From an uncultured Paracoccaceae bacterium (GTDB taxonomy: Bacteria > Pseudomonadota > Alphaproteobacteria > Rhodobacterales > Rhodobacteraceae): a stretch of DNA of 64,000 nt. This document shows, piece by piece, positions 8,433-16,579 of the stretch (position 1 is its first letter; every line of letters starts with the position of its first letter). Location: the NCBI GenBank assembly GCA_947499725.1, contig CANMPK010000001.1, positions 1,240,001 through 1,304,000 on the forward strand, written 5' to 3'. The notes beneath the pieces were generated by a model. That model was not told the origin of the DNA. It did no database searches and saw nothing but the letters and a program-made list of their open reading frames with translations. The position numbers were made by a program, and so were the translations under genes.

Positions 8433-9137
8433 TCATTTACGCAAAACAAGCGGCTGCGCCATCCATTGGCGCAGCGCTACCGTGACCTCGGCTGGTGCTT
8501 GCAACGTGGGCACATGCCCTGCCCCTTCAATCACCACCATCTCGGCATCTGGCAAGAAACCCGCCATGGATTCGAGGCGCTTGGGCACGACCAAACGATC
8601 CTCGGCCCCGCCCAAAATCAAACAGGGACAAGTGCACTTAGCCAAAGCCGACTGCATATCCCGCCGCCGCTGCAAGGCACGCACCTGACCGACAAAACGA
8701 TCCGTGCCCACCGCCAGCGCCATATCTTCCATCAAGGCCAAGACAGCGCCCTGCGCCTCATCCGCGGACACGCCCGACAATTGCTGCGCCACCGCGCGCA
8801 ACTTCCCGGTGCGGGCCGCGACCACCATGGGCTCGTAATCCACCGGCCCAAAAGGACATTCCTGCAAAGGCGATGTGGCAATCAACGCCAGCCGCGACAA
8901 GCGTTTTGGCGCGCGGCGTTGAATCTCCATCGCAACCAAGCCGCCAAGCCCAGCGCCCGCCAAAGCAAAGCGCTGCGGCGCCAGCGTCAATACGGCACTG
9001 GCCAATTCAGAAATCCGCTCTCCCGTGGTCACGGGCGCTGTCATCACTGCAAATTCAGTAGACAGCTCCGCCAATTGCGGCCCAAACAAACGGGCGTCAC
9101 ACAAAACATCCGGTAGAAATACAATCGGCTCGCTCAC
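8433..9137 (-). CDS. Alpha/beta-hydrolase fold protein lacking the nucleophile serine
   Basis: This 234-residue cytoplasmic protein aligns by eye with small alpha/beta hydrolases. The candidate acid is in LGGAEDRLVVP and the His in EGAGHVPTLQAP. The nucleophile elbow reads ALAGAGLGGLVAM, so the GxSxG motif has Gly63 where Ser is expected (codon GGG). All other family features are kept, so it may be a non-catalytic relative or use another mechanism. The start is GTG at 9137 with AGGAG 6 nt upstream. Its neighbour at 9171-9917 is an intact hydrolase of the same fold, 33 nt upstream on the same strand. Confidence 0.78.
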   Translation of the reverse strand: MSEPIVFLPDVLCDARLFGPQLAELSTEFAVMTAPVTTGERISELASAVLTLAPQRFALAGAGLGGLVAMEIQRRAPKRLSRLALIATSPLQECPFGPVDYEPMVVAARTGKLRAVAQQLSGVSADEAQGAVLALMEDMALAVGTDRFVGQVRALQRRRDMQSALAKCTCPCLILGGAEDRLVVPKRLESMAGFLPDAEMVVIEGAGHVPTLQAPAEVTVALRQWMAQPLVLRK

Positions 9138-9170
9138 ACAAAGCTCCTGCTCTTTTGCCCACCTGCCAGC

Positions 9171-9917
9171 TTAAGCAGCAAGGGCAATCACTTCTGAAAT
9201 CGCATCTTCAATCAGGCCCAAACAGCGCGCGTCGGAAAAGCGATGATCCGCCCCCTTTACCAGCAGCAGCCGCATATCTTCACCGCTGGCATGGTCTAAC
9301 AAGCGCACGGCGGTGTCTGTGGAAACGGCAGTATCTTCCGTGCCTTGCAAGAACCGCACCGCGCAATCGAACGTCAAAGGCGCACGCAAAACCAGACGCT
9401 TGCGGCCATCTTCAATCATGCGCTTGGTGACACGATAAGGATCCATGTAATCACTCGGCAAATCCACGAAGCCTTCACGTTCCAGCGCGGCCTTCTGCGC
9501 ATCATCAAAACCAGCCCAATAGCTGTCTTCCGTGAAATCCGGCGCAGCCGCAATGGTCACCAGCCCCGCCAAACGCGCAGGCAACAAGCGTGCCAAAAGC
9601 AAAGACTGCCACCCCCCCATGGAAGAGCCAACCAGTACATAAGCCCCCTCAACCAGTTCAGTCACCGCAGCCACTGCATCTTCATGCCAATCGCCAATGC
9701 AGCCCTCTTCAAAGACGCCAGAGCTCTCGCCATGCCCCGAATAATCAAACCGCAAAAACGCGCGGCCCTGATCGCGGCACCACGCCTCAAGATGCACCGC
9801 CTTGGTGCCTTCCATGTCTGATTTCAATCCGCCCAGAAAGACCACGCAGGGGCCTTTGCCCTCAGTCTTATGATAGGCAATCTGCCGCCCCTCAGGGGTT
9901 GTCAGAAAATCCGCCAT
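9171..9917 (-). CDS. Alpha/beta hydrolase (ABHD10-like)
   Basis: This 248-residue cytoplasmic serine hydrolase has an intact elbow VLVGSSMGGWQ (Ser99), oxyanion-region motif FLGGLKSDMEG, RFDYSGHGESSG, and candidate Asp and His in LQGTEDTAVS and KGADHRFSD. FLGGLKSDMEGTKA near the start is typical of bacterial relatives of the mitochondrial thioesterase ABHD10. I chose the ATG at 9917, preceded by GGAGG; the longer reading frame to 9968 has no ribosome site. It probably forms an operon with the downstream Ser-less hydrolase. The substrate is not visible; acyl-thioesterase or esterase activity is plausible. Confidence 0.85.
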   Translation of the reverse strand: MADFLTTPEGRQIAYHKTEGKGPCVVFLGGLKSDMEGTKAVHLEAWCRDQGRAFLRFDYSGHGESSGVFEEGCIGDWHEDAVAAVTELVEGAYVLVGSSMGGWQSLLLARLLPARLAGLVTIAAAPDFTEDSYWAGFDDAQKAALEREGFVDLPSDYMDPYRVTKRMIEDGRKRLVLRAPLTFDCAVRFLQGTEDTAVSTDTAVRLLDHASGEDMRLLLVKGADHRFSDARCLGLIEDAISEVIALAA

Positions 9918-9990
9918 TCTGCCCTCCATTTTAAGCTCACTTAAACCCAAGAAAGAATGCCACGTCAAAGCGTTAAACCGACTTGTGCTT

Positions 9991-10064
9991 TTTCTTGCTC
10001 AAATACCTTGGGGAGGAGGCGGAAACCCTGTTTCCGGCGGAGGGGTGAAACCCCTCAGCCCCTG
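9991..10064. repeat. Intergenic repeat element, copy 1
   Basis: The segment begins with TTTCTTGCTCAAATACCTTG and contains GGAGG-rich sequence and the hairpin GAGGGG-TGAAA-CCCCTC. A related segment lies at 46135-46196 (CTTGGCAAAAATACCTCACG, then a GGGGGT-GTGAAA-CCCCC hairpin). The two share order and core bases without being coding, so they look like members of a dispersed family. Here it lies in the 5' region of thrS. Confidence 0.5.
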
Positions 10065-10160
10065 TTGACAGCCCGCGCAACACAGGTCACAAAGCGCGCG
10101 AACCATATAACCCGCAACCGGGCGTTTCGTAGACGCCAAACTGACGAGGAGCGCCAAACA

Positions 10161-12107
10161 ATGGCACAGATTTCTCTCACTTTCCCCGATGGCAACGCAC
10201 GATCCTATGACGCAGGCATCACCCCTGCCGAGGTCGCAGCCTCTATTGCCTCATCCCTTGCGAAAAAAGCGATCTCCGCCACTGTGAATGGCGAACATTG
10301 GGATCTGGCGTGGCCTATCGAGGCTGACGCGAAAATCGCAATCAACACTCTGAAAGACAACGACGCAGAAGCGCTCGAGCTGATCCGCCACGACTGCGCC
10401 CACATCATGGCACGCGCCGTGCAAGAGATTTGGCCAGACGTGAAAGTCACCATCGGCCCTGTGATCGAACACGGCTGGTACTATGACTTTGACCGCGCAG
10501 AGCCGTTCACTCCAGAAGATCTCGGCCAAATCGAAGCCAAGATGAAAGAGATCATCAACAAACGCGACCCTGTCCGCACAGAGGTTTGGGAACGTGATGT
10601 TGCTGTGAAATATTACGAAGATCGCGGCGAGCCTTATAAGGTAGAGCTGATCGAAAGCATCCCAGGCGATGAGCCGCTACGCATGTATTGGCATGGCGAA
10701 TGGCAAGACCTGTGCCGTGGCCCTCACCTGCAACACACAGGTCAGGTGCCAGCAGATGCGTTTAAACTGATGAACGTGGCCGGTGCCTACTGGCGCGGCG
10801 ACAGCGATCGCCCGATGCTGCAACGTATCTACGGCGTGGCCTTCAAAAACAAAGAAGACCTGAAAGCGCACCTGAACTTCCTAGAAGAAGCTGCCAAACG
10901 CGACCACCGCAAGCTGGGCCGCGAGATGGATCTGTTCCACTTCGAAGAAGTCGCCCCGGGTTCTGTGATCTGGCACCCAAATGGCTGGCGTGTCTTCCAG
11001 AACCTGATCGCTTACATGCGTCGCCGTCAGGAAGAAGCCGGTTATGAAGAGGTGAACACACCAGACATCATGGACCGCGCCCTGTGGGAAACATCCGGTC
11101 ACTGGTTCAACTACATGGAAAACATGTTCTTGGCCAAAACCCATGATGACCGCGACTATGCGCTCAAGCCAATGAACTGCCCGGGCCATATGATGCTGTA
11201 TAACCACAGCCTACGCAGCTACCGCGATCTGCCAATGAAACTGGCGGAATTTGGTAAGGTTCACCGCTACGAGCCATCCGGCGCGTTGCATGGCCTATTG
11301 CGTGTGCGCAGCTTCACCCAAGATGACGCGCATATCTATTGTACCCCAGAGCAGCTGACCGAAGAATGTCTGAAGGTCAACGATCTGGTGCTGTCCATCT
11401 ACAAAGACTTCGGCTTTGAAGACGTGCACATCAAACTCTCCACCCGTCCAGAAAACCGGATCGGCAGCGACGAAAGCTGGGATCTGTCCGAAGGCGCGCT
11501 GAAATCCGCATTGGATCAAGCGGGTCTCGAATACACGATCTTTGAAGGTGAAGGCGCCTTCTACGGCCCGAAACTGGAATATGTTCTGCGTGACGCCATT
11601 GGCCGTGACTGGCAGTGCGGCACCCTGCAGGTGGATTACAACCTGCCGGAACGCTTTGGCTCGACCTATGTCAGCCAATCCGGCGAGAAAGTCGCGCCGG
11701 TTATGTTGCACCGCGCCCTCTTTGGCTCGCTGGAACGCTTCACCGGCATTCTGATCGAGAACTGGGAAGGCAAACTGCCGTTCTGGCTCGCGCCACGTCA
11801 GGTGGTTGTGGCCTCTATCGTCTCTGACGCCGATGATTACTGCCGCGAGGTGGTCGATGCGCTGAAAGCAGTGGGCGTGCATGCCGAAGCTGACCTGCGC
11901 AACGAAAAGATCAACTATAAGGTCCGCGAGCACTCGCTCAGCAAAGTGCCTGTGATCTTGGCCATCGGCATGAAAGAGATCGAGAACCGCACAGTCTCCA
12001 CACGACGCTTGGGTCAGAAGCAAACTCAGGTTCAGCCTTTGGACGAAATTGTTTCAATTTTGAAAAAAGAGGCGACAGCACCTGATTTGCTGACAGAAGA
12101 AAGCTAA
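10161..12107 (+). CDS. thrS: Threonine--tRNA ligase
   Basis: This 648-residue class II synthetase charges tRNA-Thr. It has an N-terminal TGS domain (about 1-62), an editing domain with [11 protein letters not shown] (HxxxH) and LCRGPHL, the catalytic core with the zinc-ligand cysteine in [10 protein letters not shown], and a C-terminal anticodon domain. The ATG at 10161 is preceded by GAGGAG about 10 nt upstream; the reading frame is open further 5' but [11 protein letters not shown] is the normal start of the TGS domain. A clear terminator follows at 12141-12170. Confidence 0.97.
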   Translation: MAQISLTFPDGNARSYDAGITPAEVAASIASSLAKKAISATVNGEHWDLAWPIEADAKIAINTLKDNDAEALELIRHDCAHIMARAVQEIWPDVKVTIGPVIEHGWYYDFDRAEPFTPEDLGQIEAKMKEIINKRDPVRTEVWERDVAVKYYEDRGEPYKVELIESIPGDEPLRMYWHGEWQDLCRGPHLQHTGQVPADAFKLMNVAGAYWRGDSDRPMLQRIYGVAFKNKEDLKAHLNFLEEAAKRDHRKLGREMDLFHFEEVAPGSVIWHPNGWRVFQNLIAYMRRRQEEAGYEEVNTPDIMDRALWETSGHWFNYMENMFLAKTHDDRDYALKPMNCPGHMMLYNHSLRSYRDLPMKLAEFGKVHRYEPSGALHGLLRVRSFTQDDAHIYCTPEQLTEECLKVNDLVLSIYKDFGFEDVHIKLSTRPENRIGSDESWDLSEGALKSALDQAGLEYTIFEGEGAFYGPKLEYVLRDAIGRDWQCGTLQVDYNLPERFGSTYVSQSGEKVAPVMLHRALFGSLERFTGILIENWEGKLPFWLAPRQVVVASIVSDADDYCREVVDALKAVGVHAEADLRNEKINYKVREHSLSKVPVILAIGMKEIENRTVSTRRLGQKQTQVQPLDEIVSILKKEATAPDLLTEES

Positions 12108-12140
12108 AAACTGTAACAATTCTCACAGAAATAGCGTAAC

Positions 12141-12170
12141 AAAGCCGGGCCAATTGGTCCGGCTTTCTTT
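12141..12170 (+). terminator. Terminator of thrS
   Basis: AAAGCCGG and CCGGCTTT form the outer stem of a near-perfect palindrome centred on AATT, followed by CTTTATTTTATT. It isolates thrS from the bufferin operon downstream. Confidence 0.85.
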
Positions 12171-12219
12171 ATTTTATTAGGTTTTTTGCACTTTGACCCT
12201 GACATTCGATAACGGGGAC

Positions 12220-12292
12220 GTGACCCACGAATGCGTTATTAGAAATTTTTAAACGACCAAGGTTATTCTGTTCTCACACCGCAAATCGCGGT
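12220..12292 (+). promoter_or_regulatory. Candidate promoter and 5' leader of the bufferin operon
   Basis: GTGACC (12220-12225), a 16-bp spacer and GAAATT (12242-12247) resemble the GTAACC-N16-CGAA promoter that I recall for the sigma-F regulon of Caulobacter, which drives a homologous operon; the match is imperfect. Downstream, ACCGC (12278-12282) can pair with GCGGT (12288-12292) in the leader. The start site is inferred only. Confidence 0.25.
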
Positions 12293-12324
12293 ATCGAGTT
12301 TTAACCTCTAAAAGGACGATACAC

Positions 12325-12630
12325 ATGTCTAAGACAGTAAAAACACTGGCAGTCGCCGCTTCCGTTGCAGCAGCAGTAACAGCAGCAACAACACACTCTG
12401 TTTCCGCAGCTGGCCAAGAAAAGTGCTTCGGTATTTCTCTGGCAGGTGAAAACGACTGTGCAGCAGGCCCAGGCACAACATGCGCAGGCACATCCACTGT
12501 TGATTACCAAGGTAACGCTTGGACATTGGTTGACGCAGGCACATGCTCTGACATCGAGCTTCCAGCTCTGGCAGACGGCACACCACGCACAGGCTCTCTG
12601 GAAGAGCTGAGCCGCGACCTGCCAGCATAA
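12325..12630 (+). CDS. bufA: Bufferin-type RiPP precursor, DUF2282 family
   Basis: This 101-residue protein has a Sec signal peptide (about residues 1-28, ending SVSA) and a core with exactly four cysteines: Cys34 (EKCFGI), Cys45 (NDCAAGPG), Cys53 (TTCAGTS) and Cys74 (AGTCSDIE). The arrangement is that of DUF2282 bufferins, periplasmic copper-buffering peptides in which some cysteines are converted to thiooxazole rings by an MNIO enzyme. AAAGGA precedes the ATG. It is the first gene of a four-gene operon with the matching maturation enzymes. The gene is separated from bufB by a strong stem-loop, which may raise precursor output. Copper as the ligand is by homology, not seen here. Confidence 0.88.
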   Translation: MSKTVKTLAVAASVAAAVTAATTHSVSAAGQEKCFGISLAGENDCAAGPGTTCAGTSTVDYQGNAWTLVDAGTCSDIELPALADGTPRTGSLEELSRDLPA

Positions 12631-12640
12631 GCTTTCCCTC

Positions 12641-12664
12641 GGTGCTGCCCTTCGGGGCAGCGCC
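12641..12664 (+). terminator. Stem-loop with UUCG tetraloop between precursor and enzyme genes
   Basis: GGTGCTGCCC (12641-12650) pairs over ten base pairs with GGGCAGCGCC (12655-12664) around a TTCG loop, followed by ACCCTTTTG. The short T-run suggests a partial terminator or an mRNA-stabilising hairpin that gives more precursor than enzyme message. Confidence 0.65.
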
Positions 12665-12710
12665 ACCCTTTTGAAGACCTCAAAGACCCAAGTCGCGATA
12701 AAGGTGATTT

Positions 12711-13568
12711 ATGTTTGATGCGCCTGAGAACATGCCCGCCCTGCCCCACAAGCCCGGCGTCGGTTACAAGCCGCAGCATTTCACCGAGATCATGGAAAAC
12801 CCTGATCCCGTCGCATGGCTCGAAGTTCACGCTGAAAACTATATGGGTCATGGCGGTCGCCCCTTGGCGCAGATCCGTCACCTTGCTGAACGTTTCCCCA
12901 TTTCCGTGCATGGCGTTGGCCTGTCGATCGGCGGCGAAGCCCCGCTTGATCCAGAACACCTTGCACGCCTGAAACATCTCGTCTCTTGGCTGAAACCCAC
13001 CGTGTTCTCTGAACATCTGGCGTGGTCCACCCATGGCGGCGAATATTTCAACGATCTTCTGCCTCTGCCCTACACCAAGGCCACACTCACCCGCGTGGCA
13101 GAGCATATTGACCAATTGCAAAACACCATTGGCCGCCAAATGCTGCTGGAAAACCCGTCCAGTTATCTGGCCTTCGCCGAAAGCACATGGTCCGAGCCTG
13201 ACTTCCTACGAGAGCTCGCCAATCGCACCGGCTGTGGCCTGTTGCTGGATGTGAACAACGTCTTTGTGTCAGCCACCAACCTTGATTACGACCCACGCAG
13301 CTATATCAACGACTATCCGCTTGAAGCTGTTGGTGAAATCCATCTGGGCGGCCATGATGAAGACGAAGACGACCACGGCAAACCTCTGCTGATCGACAGC
13401 CACGGCGCCGAAGTGGTAGACCCTGTGTGGTCCCTGCTGGACCACACGCTGTCCCTGTCTGGCCCACGCCCGATCTTGGTTGAATGGGACACCGATGTGC
13501 CAGAATGGCCTGTGCTGGCCAAAGAATGCCAACGCGCCGCCGCAGCTCTGATCAAGGTGCCCGCATGA
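12711..13568 (+). CDS. bufB: MNIO-family RiPP-modifying enzyme, DUF692
   Basis: This 285-residue TIM-barrel protein belongs to the multinuclear non-haem iron oxidases (MbnB/TglH relatives). Candidate metal ligands are visible in order: His67 (SVHGVG), His102 (SEHLAW), Glu147 (LLENPSSY), Asp180 (LLLDVNNV), His211 and His215 (EIHLGGHDED), Asp229 and His231 (LIDSHG) and Glu258. Such enzymes oxidise cysteines of a precursor peptide; in bufferin systems they form 5-thiooxazoles. AAAGGTG lies upstream of the ATG. The gene overlaps the DUF2063 gene by 4 nt, so enzyme and partner are made together. An acidic insert DEDEDDHG follows the HLGGH motif. Confidence 0.92.
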   Translation: MFDAPENMPALPHKPGVGYKPQHFTEIMENPDPVAWLEVHAENYMGHGGRPLAQIRHLAERFPISVHGVGLSIGGEAPLDPEHLARLKHLVSWLKPTVFSEHLAWSTHGGEYFNDLLPLPYTKATLTRVAEHIDQLQNTIGRQMLLENPSSYLAFAESTWSEPDFLRELANRTGCGLLLDVNNVFVSATNLDYDPRSYINDYPLEAVGEIHLGGHDEDEDDHGKPLLIDSHGAEVVDPVWSLLDHTLSLSGPRPILVEWDTDVPEWPVLAKECQRAAAALIKVPA

Positions 13569-14326
13569 GCATCGACCAAACCGAATTCCGCACCGCGATG
13601 CTCGATGCCGAAGTGGCAGTGCCCGAGGGCTTGCTAGATGGCCACGGCAACCCAGCCGGCCGCCGCTTTAGCGTGTACCGCAATAACGTGGCTGTTTCTC
13701 TGACCGAGGCTTTGGAAACCGGCTTTCCGGTGATTGCCAAACTGCTCGGGGATGCCAATTTCAAACCCATCGCTGGGCTTTTCCTACGCCAATCCCCGCC
13801 AAGCGCCCCCGTGATGATGCATTACGGCGCCGCCTTCCCGGGGTTTCTGCGCGGTTTTGAACCTCTGCAGCATCTGGGCTACCTGCCAGATGTGGCCAAA
13901 GTCGAACTCGCCCTGCGCCGCGCCTATCACGCAGAAGACGCGCAGGCGATTGCCCCTGACGCGCTGGGTCAAATCGATCCAGAGCAGCTTCCACTGGCGA
14001 CCTTCACCTTTGCCCCTGCGATGGAGCTGATCCGCTCGGATTGGCCGATCTACGACATCTGGGCCTACAACATGATCGAAGGCGCCCCTAAACCCCAATC
14101 TCGACCGCAGGATGTGCTGATCCTACGTCCCGAGTTTGACCCCGCCCCCCATGCTTTGCCCGCCGGCGGAGCAGACTTCATAACCGCCATGCGCCAAGGC
14201 CAAACCCTTGGTGACGCCGCAGAAAGCGCTGAAAACATGGTAGAAAACTTTGATCTGGGTACCGTTCTCGGCCTCTTGCTCACAAACGGCGCAATCACCC
14301 AAATCGCAATCGAGGACAAGCTATGA
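13565..14326 (+). CDS. bufC: MNIO partner protein, DUF2063 (BufC-type)
   Basis: This 253-residue protein has the DUF2063 N-terminal domain (about 5-95; RFSVYRNNVAVSLTEALETGFPVIAKLLG). Despite its old label as a DNA-binding domain, in bufferin and methanobactin-like systems it presents the precursor to the MNIO enzyme. The ATG at 13565 overlaps the bufB stop (ATGA), and its own stop overlaps the DoxX start in the same way. The C-terminal half (about 120-253) is a second, less conserved domain typical of the family. Confidence 0.88.
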   Translation: MSIDQTEFRTAMLDAEVAVPEGLLDGHGNPAGRRFSVYRNNVAVSLTEALETGFPVIAKLLGDANFKPIAGLFLRQSPPSAPVMMHYGAAFPGFLRGFEPLQHLGYLPDVAKVELALRRAYHAEDAQAIAPDALGQIDPEQLPLATFTFAPAMELIRSDWPIYDIWAYNMIEGAPKPQSRPQDVLILRPEFDPAPHALPAGGADFITAMRQGQTLGDAAESAENMVENFDLGTVLGLLLTNGAITQIAIEDKL

Positions 14327-14877
14327 ACACTTTGATTTCCCTGTACAACGCCGTCTTTGGCCGCCTAGAGCGCCAAGACTGGATCCTACCAACTCTGGCA
14401 CGTTTCACCTTTGTCGCGGTGCTCTTCCTATACTTCTGGAAGTCCGGCATGACCAAACTCGGTGATGGTTTTGTTGGTCTGTTTGTGCCAAGCACAGGCG
14501 CCTATGCACAAATCTTCCCGAAGGCCTTCGAAGCCGTCGGCTATGACGTCAGCCAATTTGGCCTGTTCCACTGGGCAGTTGTCTGGTCTGGTACTGTTGC
14601 TGAATTTGTACTGCCAATCCTACTGCTGATCGGCCTGTTCACACGTTTGGCCGCACTGGGCATGATCGGCTTTGTCTTCGTACAATCCCTGACAGACATC
14701 TACGGCCACGGCGCGGATGAGAAAACAATCGGCGCATTGTTCGATCGCTTCTCAGATTCCCACATCATGGACCAACGCGCCTTTTGGGTGCTGATGCTGC
14801 TGATCCTCGTGATCAAAGGCGCGGGTCCGCTGTCGCTGGACCGCATTCTAAAAGGCTCTGTAAAGTCTGAAGACTAA
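14323..14877 (+). CDS. DoxX family membrane protein of the bufferin operon
   Basis: This 184-residue inner-membrane protein has four predicted hydrophobic segments and the DoxX pattern (ARFTFVAVLFLYFWKSGMTKL near the N-terminus). DoxX proteins often close DUF2282-DUF692-DUF2063 operons; a redox role near the quinone pool has been proposed but is not established. Start and stop are translationally coupled to bufC by ATGA. Its TAA abuts the TAA of a convergent gene with no space for a terminator. Confidence 0.85.
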   Translation: MNTLISLYNAVFGRLERQDWILPTLARFTFVAVLFLYFWKSGMTKLGDGFVGLFVPSTGAYAQIFPKAFEAVGYDVSQFGLFHWAVVWSGTVAEFVLPILLLIGLFTRLAALGMIGFVFVQSLTDIYGHGADEKTIGALFDRFSDSHIMDQRAFWVLMLLILVIKGAGPLSLDRILKGSVKSED

Positions 14878-15246
14878 TTAAAAATGTGCCTTGGGCTCGT
14901 CAGGTTTACCTGCCGCAACCGCCAGAATTCCGGCGAGCCCAGCAAAGGCAATTGGGAACATCGTGAACGCGTTAAACCCAAAGGCCCAATACATGCCCCC
15001 TGCTGAGGCCAACAACAGCAAGCCCCCCCACAAAGCCCGTACCTTCGCCATCGCGCCACCCGCAATCGCCAAAATCGGCGACAGCAGCGACATGGTGCGC
15101 ACCAGTTCGACATTGTCGACTTGCTCAGCCAAGCCTTCCAACTCGCCATATTGGTCAATCAGCTCAACATAGCCAAAGCCAAAAAAGCCCACGATCATTC
15201 CGATCACACCGGCGATGATCCCTAAAACAAGTGCTGCATTGCGCAT
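14878..15246 (-). CDS. Small integral membrane protein of unknown function
   Basis: This 122-residue protein has about four hydrophobic segments: residues 3-25, rich in Gly and Ile, then 50-68, 70-88 and 92-112. A short polar loop YGELEGLAEQVDNVEL follows the first. I do not recognise a characterised family. AAAGGAG lies 6 nt before the ATG at 15246. It converges on the DoxX gene with back-to-back stop codons and follows the ArsC-like gene by 36 nt on the same strand, so the two may be co-transcribed. Confidence 0.65.
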   Translation of the reverse strand: MRNAALVLGIIAGVIGMIVGFFGFGYVELIDQYGELEGLAEQVDNVELVRTMSLLSPILAIAGGAMAKVRALWGGLLLLASAGGMYWAFGFNAFTMFPIAFAGLAGILAVAAGKPDEPKAHF

Positions 15247-15282
15247 GACGTTCTCCTTTGGAGACAACAGATAAGGTGGCCT

Positions 15283-15600
15283 TTACGATGTTCCAAGGGC
15301 TTCTTGAACATCTTTCCCCCAGCCCAGATACAGCGTGCCCTCATCCTCGATCAAGGGGCGTTTCATCAGCGTCGGATGGGCCGCCAGCAGCTCTTTCGGA
15401 TCTGTTTTGCGAGTCTCTTCGTCCAATTGGCGCCATGTGGTGGACCGTGTGTTCACCAAAGCCGCTCCAAATTGCGACAATGCCTGATCAATTATTTGCG
15501 AAGGCACCCCATCTGCGCGCACATCAAGAAACTCTACAGATGTCAGTGATTTCAGCGCCTTACGGCAAGTGTCGCAGTTTTTCAGCCCGTAAAGTTTCAT
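15283..15600 (-). CDS. ArsC/Spx-family thioredoxin-fold protein
   Basis: This 105-residue cytoplasmic protein has the N-terminal motif GLKNCDTCRKALK (Cys9 and Cys12) and a C-terminal KRPLIEDEGTLYLGW, which defines the ArsC/Spx/YffB family. The CxxC arrangement and the short length favour the YffB-like branch over true arsenate reductase, which has one Cys at this place; a real ArsC is encoded at 40284-40622. Its role in Gram-negatives is not settled. AGAGGGA precedes the ATG. Confidence 0.82.
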   Translation of the reverse strand: MKLYGLKNCDTCRKALKSLTSVEFLDVRADGVPSQIIDQALSQFGAALVNTRSTTWRQLDEETRKTDPKELLAAHPTLMKRPLIEDEGTLYLGWGKDVQEALGTS

Positions 15601-15797
15601 TTCTTCCCTCTAATTATTAGGCAAACTGTCTAAGCCAATGAATTAATTACCTTAGTTTTGCTTGCTTTTTACATGGTCCGTGCAATCATCCCGATAGGAC
15701 ATTTGGTTTCGTTCGTCTCACGCTACTTTGCGAAGGCCTTTGAAGCATATGTCGCACCCCGCGTTGGGGAGACTGACTAAGTAGAAGGAGAGACGGT

Positions 15798-16004
15798 ATG
15801 CCGAGTGGCACCGTAAAATGGTTTAACACAACTAAAGGCTACGGCTTTATTGCACCTGATGAGGGTGGCAAAGACGTATTTGTTCATATTTCTGCGGTAG
15901 AACGTTCAGGTCTCACCGGTCTGGCAGACAATCAGAAAGTTGAATTTGAAATGTCAGAAGGCCGTGATGGCCGCCAGATGGCAAGCGATCTAAAACTCGC
16001 CTAA
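15798..16004 (+). CDS. cspA: Cold-shock domain protein (CspA family), copy 1
   Basis: This 68-residue single OB-fold protein binds single-stranded RNA or DNA. The RNP1 motif KGYGFIAP and RNP2 motif VFVHISAVER are intact. GAAGGAG lies 6-7 nt before the ATG, after a leader region of about 170 nt with no other gene, as is common for cold-shock genes. A perfect palindrome terminates it. A paralogue with 68 residues lies at 63311-63517. Confidence 0.95.
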   Translation: MPSGTVKWFNTTKGYGFIAPDEGGKDVFVHISAVERSGLTGLADNQKVEFEMSEGRDGRQMASDLKLA

Positions 16005-16012
16005 AACAGCGC

Positions 16013-16032
16013 GGGGCGTAAATTTACGCCCC
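16013..16032. terminator. Palindromic terminator between cspA and a convergent gene
   Basis: GGGGCGTAAA followed directly by TTTACGCCCC is a perfect 20-bp inverted repeat. The downstream T-run is weak (ACTCTTTCCC), so it may end transcription from both sides by pausing. Confidence 0.65.
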
Positions 16033-16067
16033 ACTCTTTCCCAAAAACATGAAGAACGCCGCCAACC

Positions 16068-16436
16068 TTAGTTCGTGGTGTAGCAGCCTTTTTCGCCCAC
16101 TGGGCAGACCAAGCGCGATTTTGGCGCAGGCTGTGTATAGACTTTCACGGTTTTCACACGCTTCTTCGCAGCAGGCTGCGTGCATGTTTCCCCTGCGACA
16201 GGAACGCCACAGCTGATCATACCGCCCGCTTGCACAGGCTGAAGGCCGGCTGGGCAAATGTTGTCGCTAGACGCCGCCGCACGATACGCGCAACCCGCAG
16301 GCGTTTGCGGTGGGATCGAAGGGACGAATTCAATAATTGGATCTTCTTTGATTTTGCAAGGAAAGATAACGCAAGTCGCGTGGGCAGGTGCTGCAATAGA
16401 CACCAAAGCTGCGGCGAACATAATTTTCTTAAACAT
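16068..16436 (-). CDS. Small secreted cysteine-rich protein of unknown function
   Basis: This 122-residue protein has a clear signal peptide (MFKKIMFAAALVSIAAPAHA, cleavage after residue 20). The mature part has eight cysteines (ATC, FPC, AGC, NIC, ISC, ETC, LVC, KGC) and a Pro/Lys linker AAKKRVKTVKVYTQPAPK. Even cysteine number and export suggest disulfides in the periplasm. I do not recognise a family. AAGGTG lies 6 nt before the ATG at 16436. No neighbour points to a job. Confidence 0.65.
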   Translation of the reverse strand: MFKKIMFAAALVSIAAPAHATCVIFPCKIKEDPIIEFVPSIPPQTPAGCAYRAAASSDNICPAGLQPVQAGGMISCGVPVAGETCTQPAAKKRVKTVKVYTQPAPKSRLVCPVGEKGCYTTN

Positions 16437-16579
16437 GTCTGGCACCTTCTCTGTTCGATCTGCTCATGTTTATTCAGGTGGTCTTTTTCTAGCACAGACT
16501 ACTACATTTTGCAGCTCAGTCAATTTTTGTCACAGAAAATCAGCAAATTGCCCATAAAGCGTGACATTTTAAGTGCGGT

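Noticed and set aside
9957-10160. N-terminal extension of ThrRS
   Set aside because: The extra 68 codons contain a G-rich repeat and stop short of any domain; [11 protein letters not shown] with GAGGAG is the normal start.
10070-10160. Autoregulatory leader or T-box before thrS
   Set aside because: No T-box elements are visible, and T-boxes are not typical of alphaproteobacteria; the region mainly holds the repeat.
14878-15600. Inclusion of the membrane protein and ArsC-like gene in the bufferin system
   Set aside because: They are on the opposite strand and converge on the operon; nothing but proximity links them.
15618-15660. Imperfect inverted repeat GCAAACT...AGTTTTGC before cspA
   Set aside because: Arms are imperfect and about 25 bp apart; not enough to call an operator.
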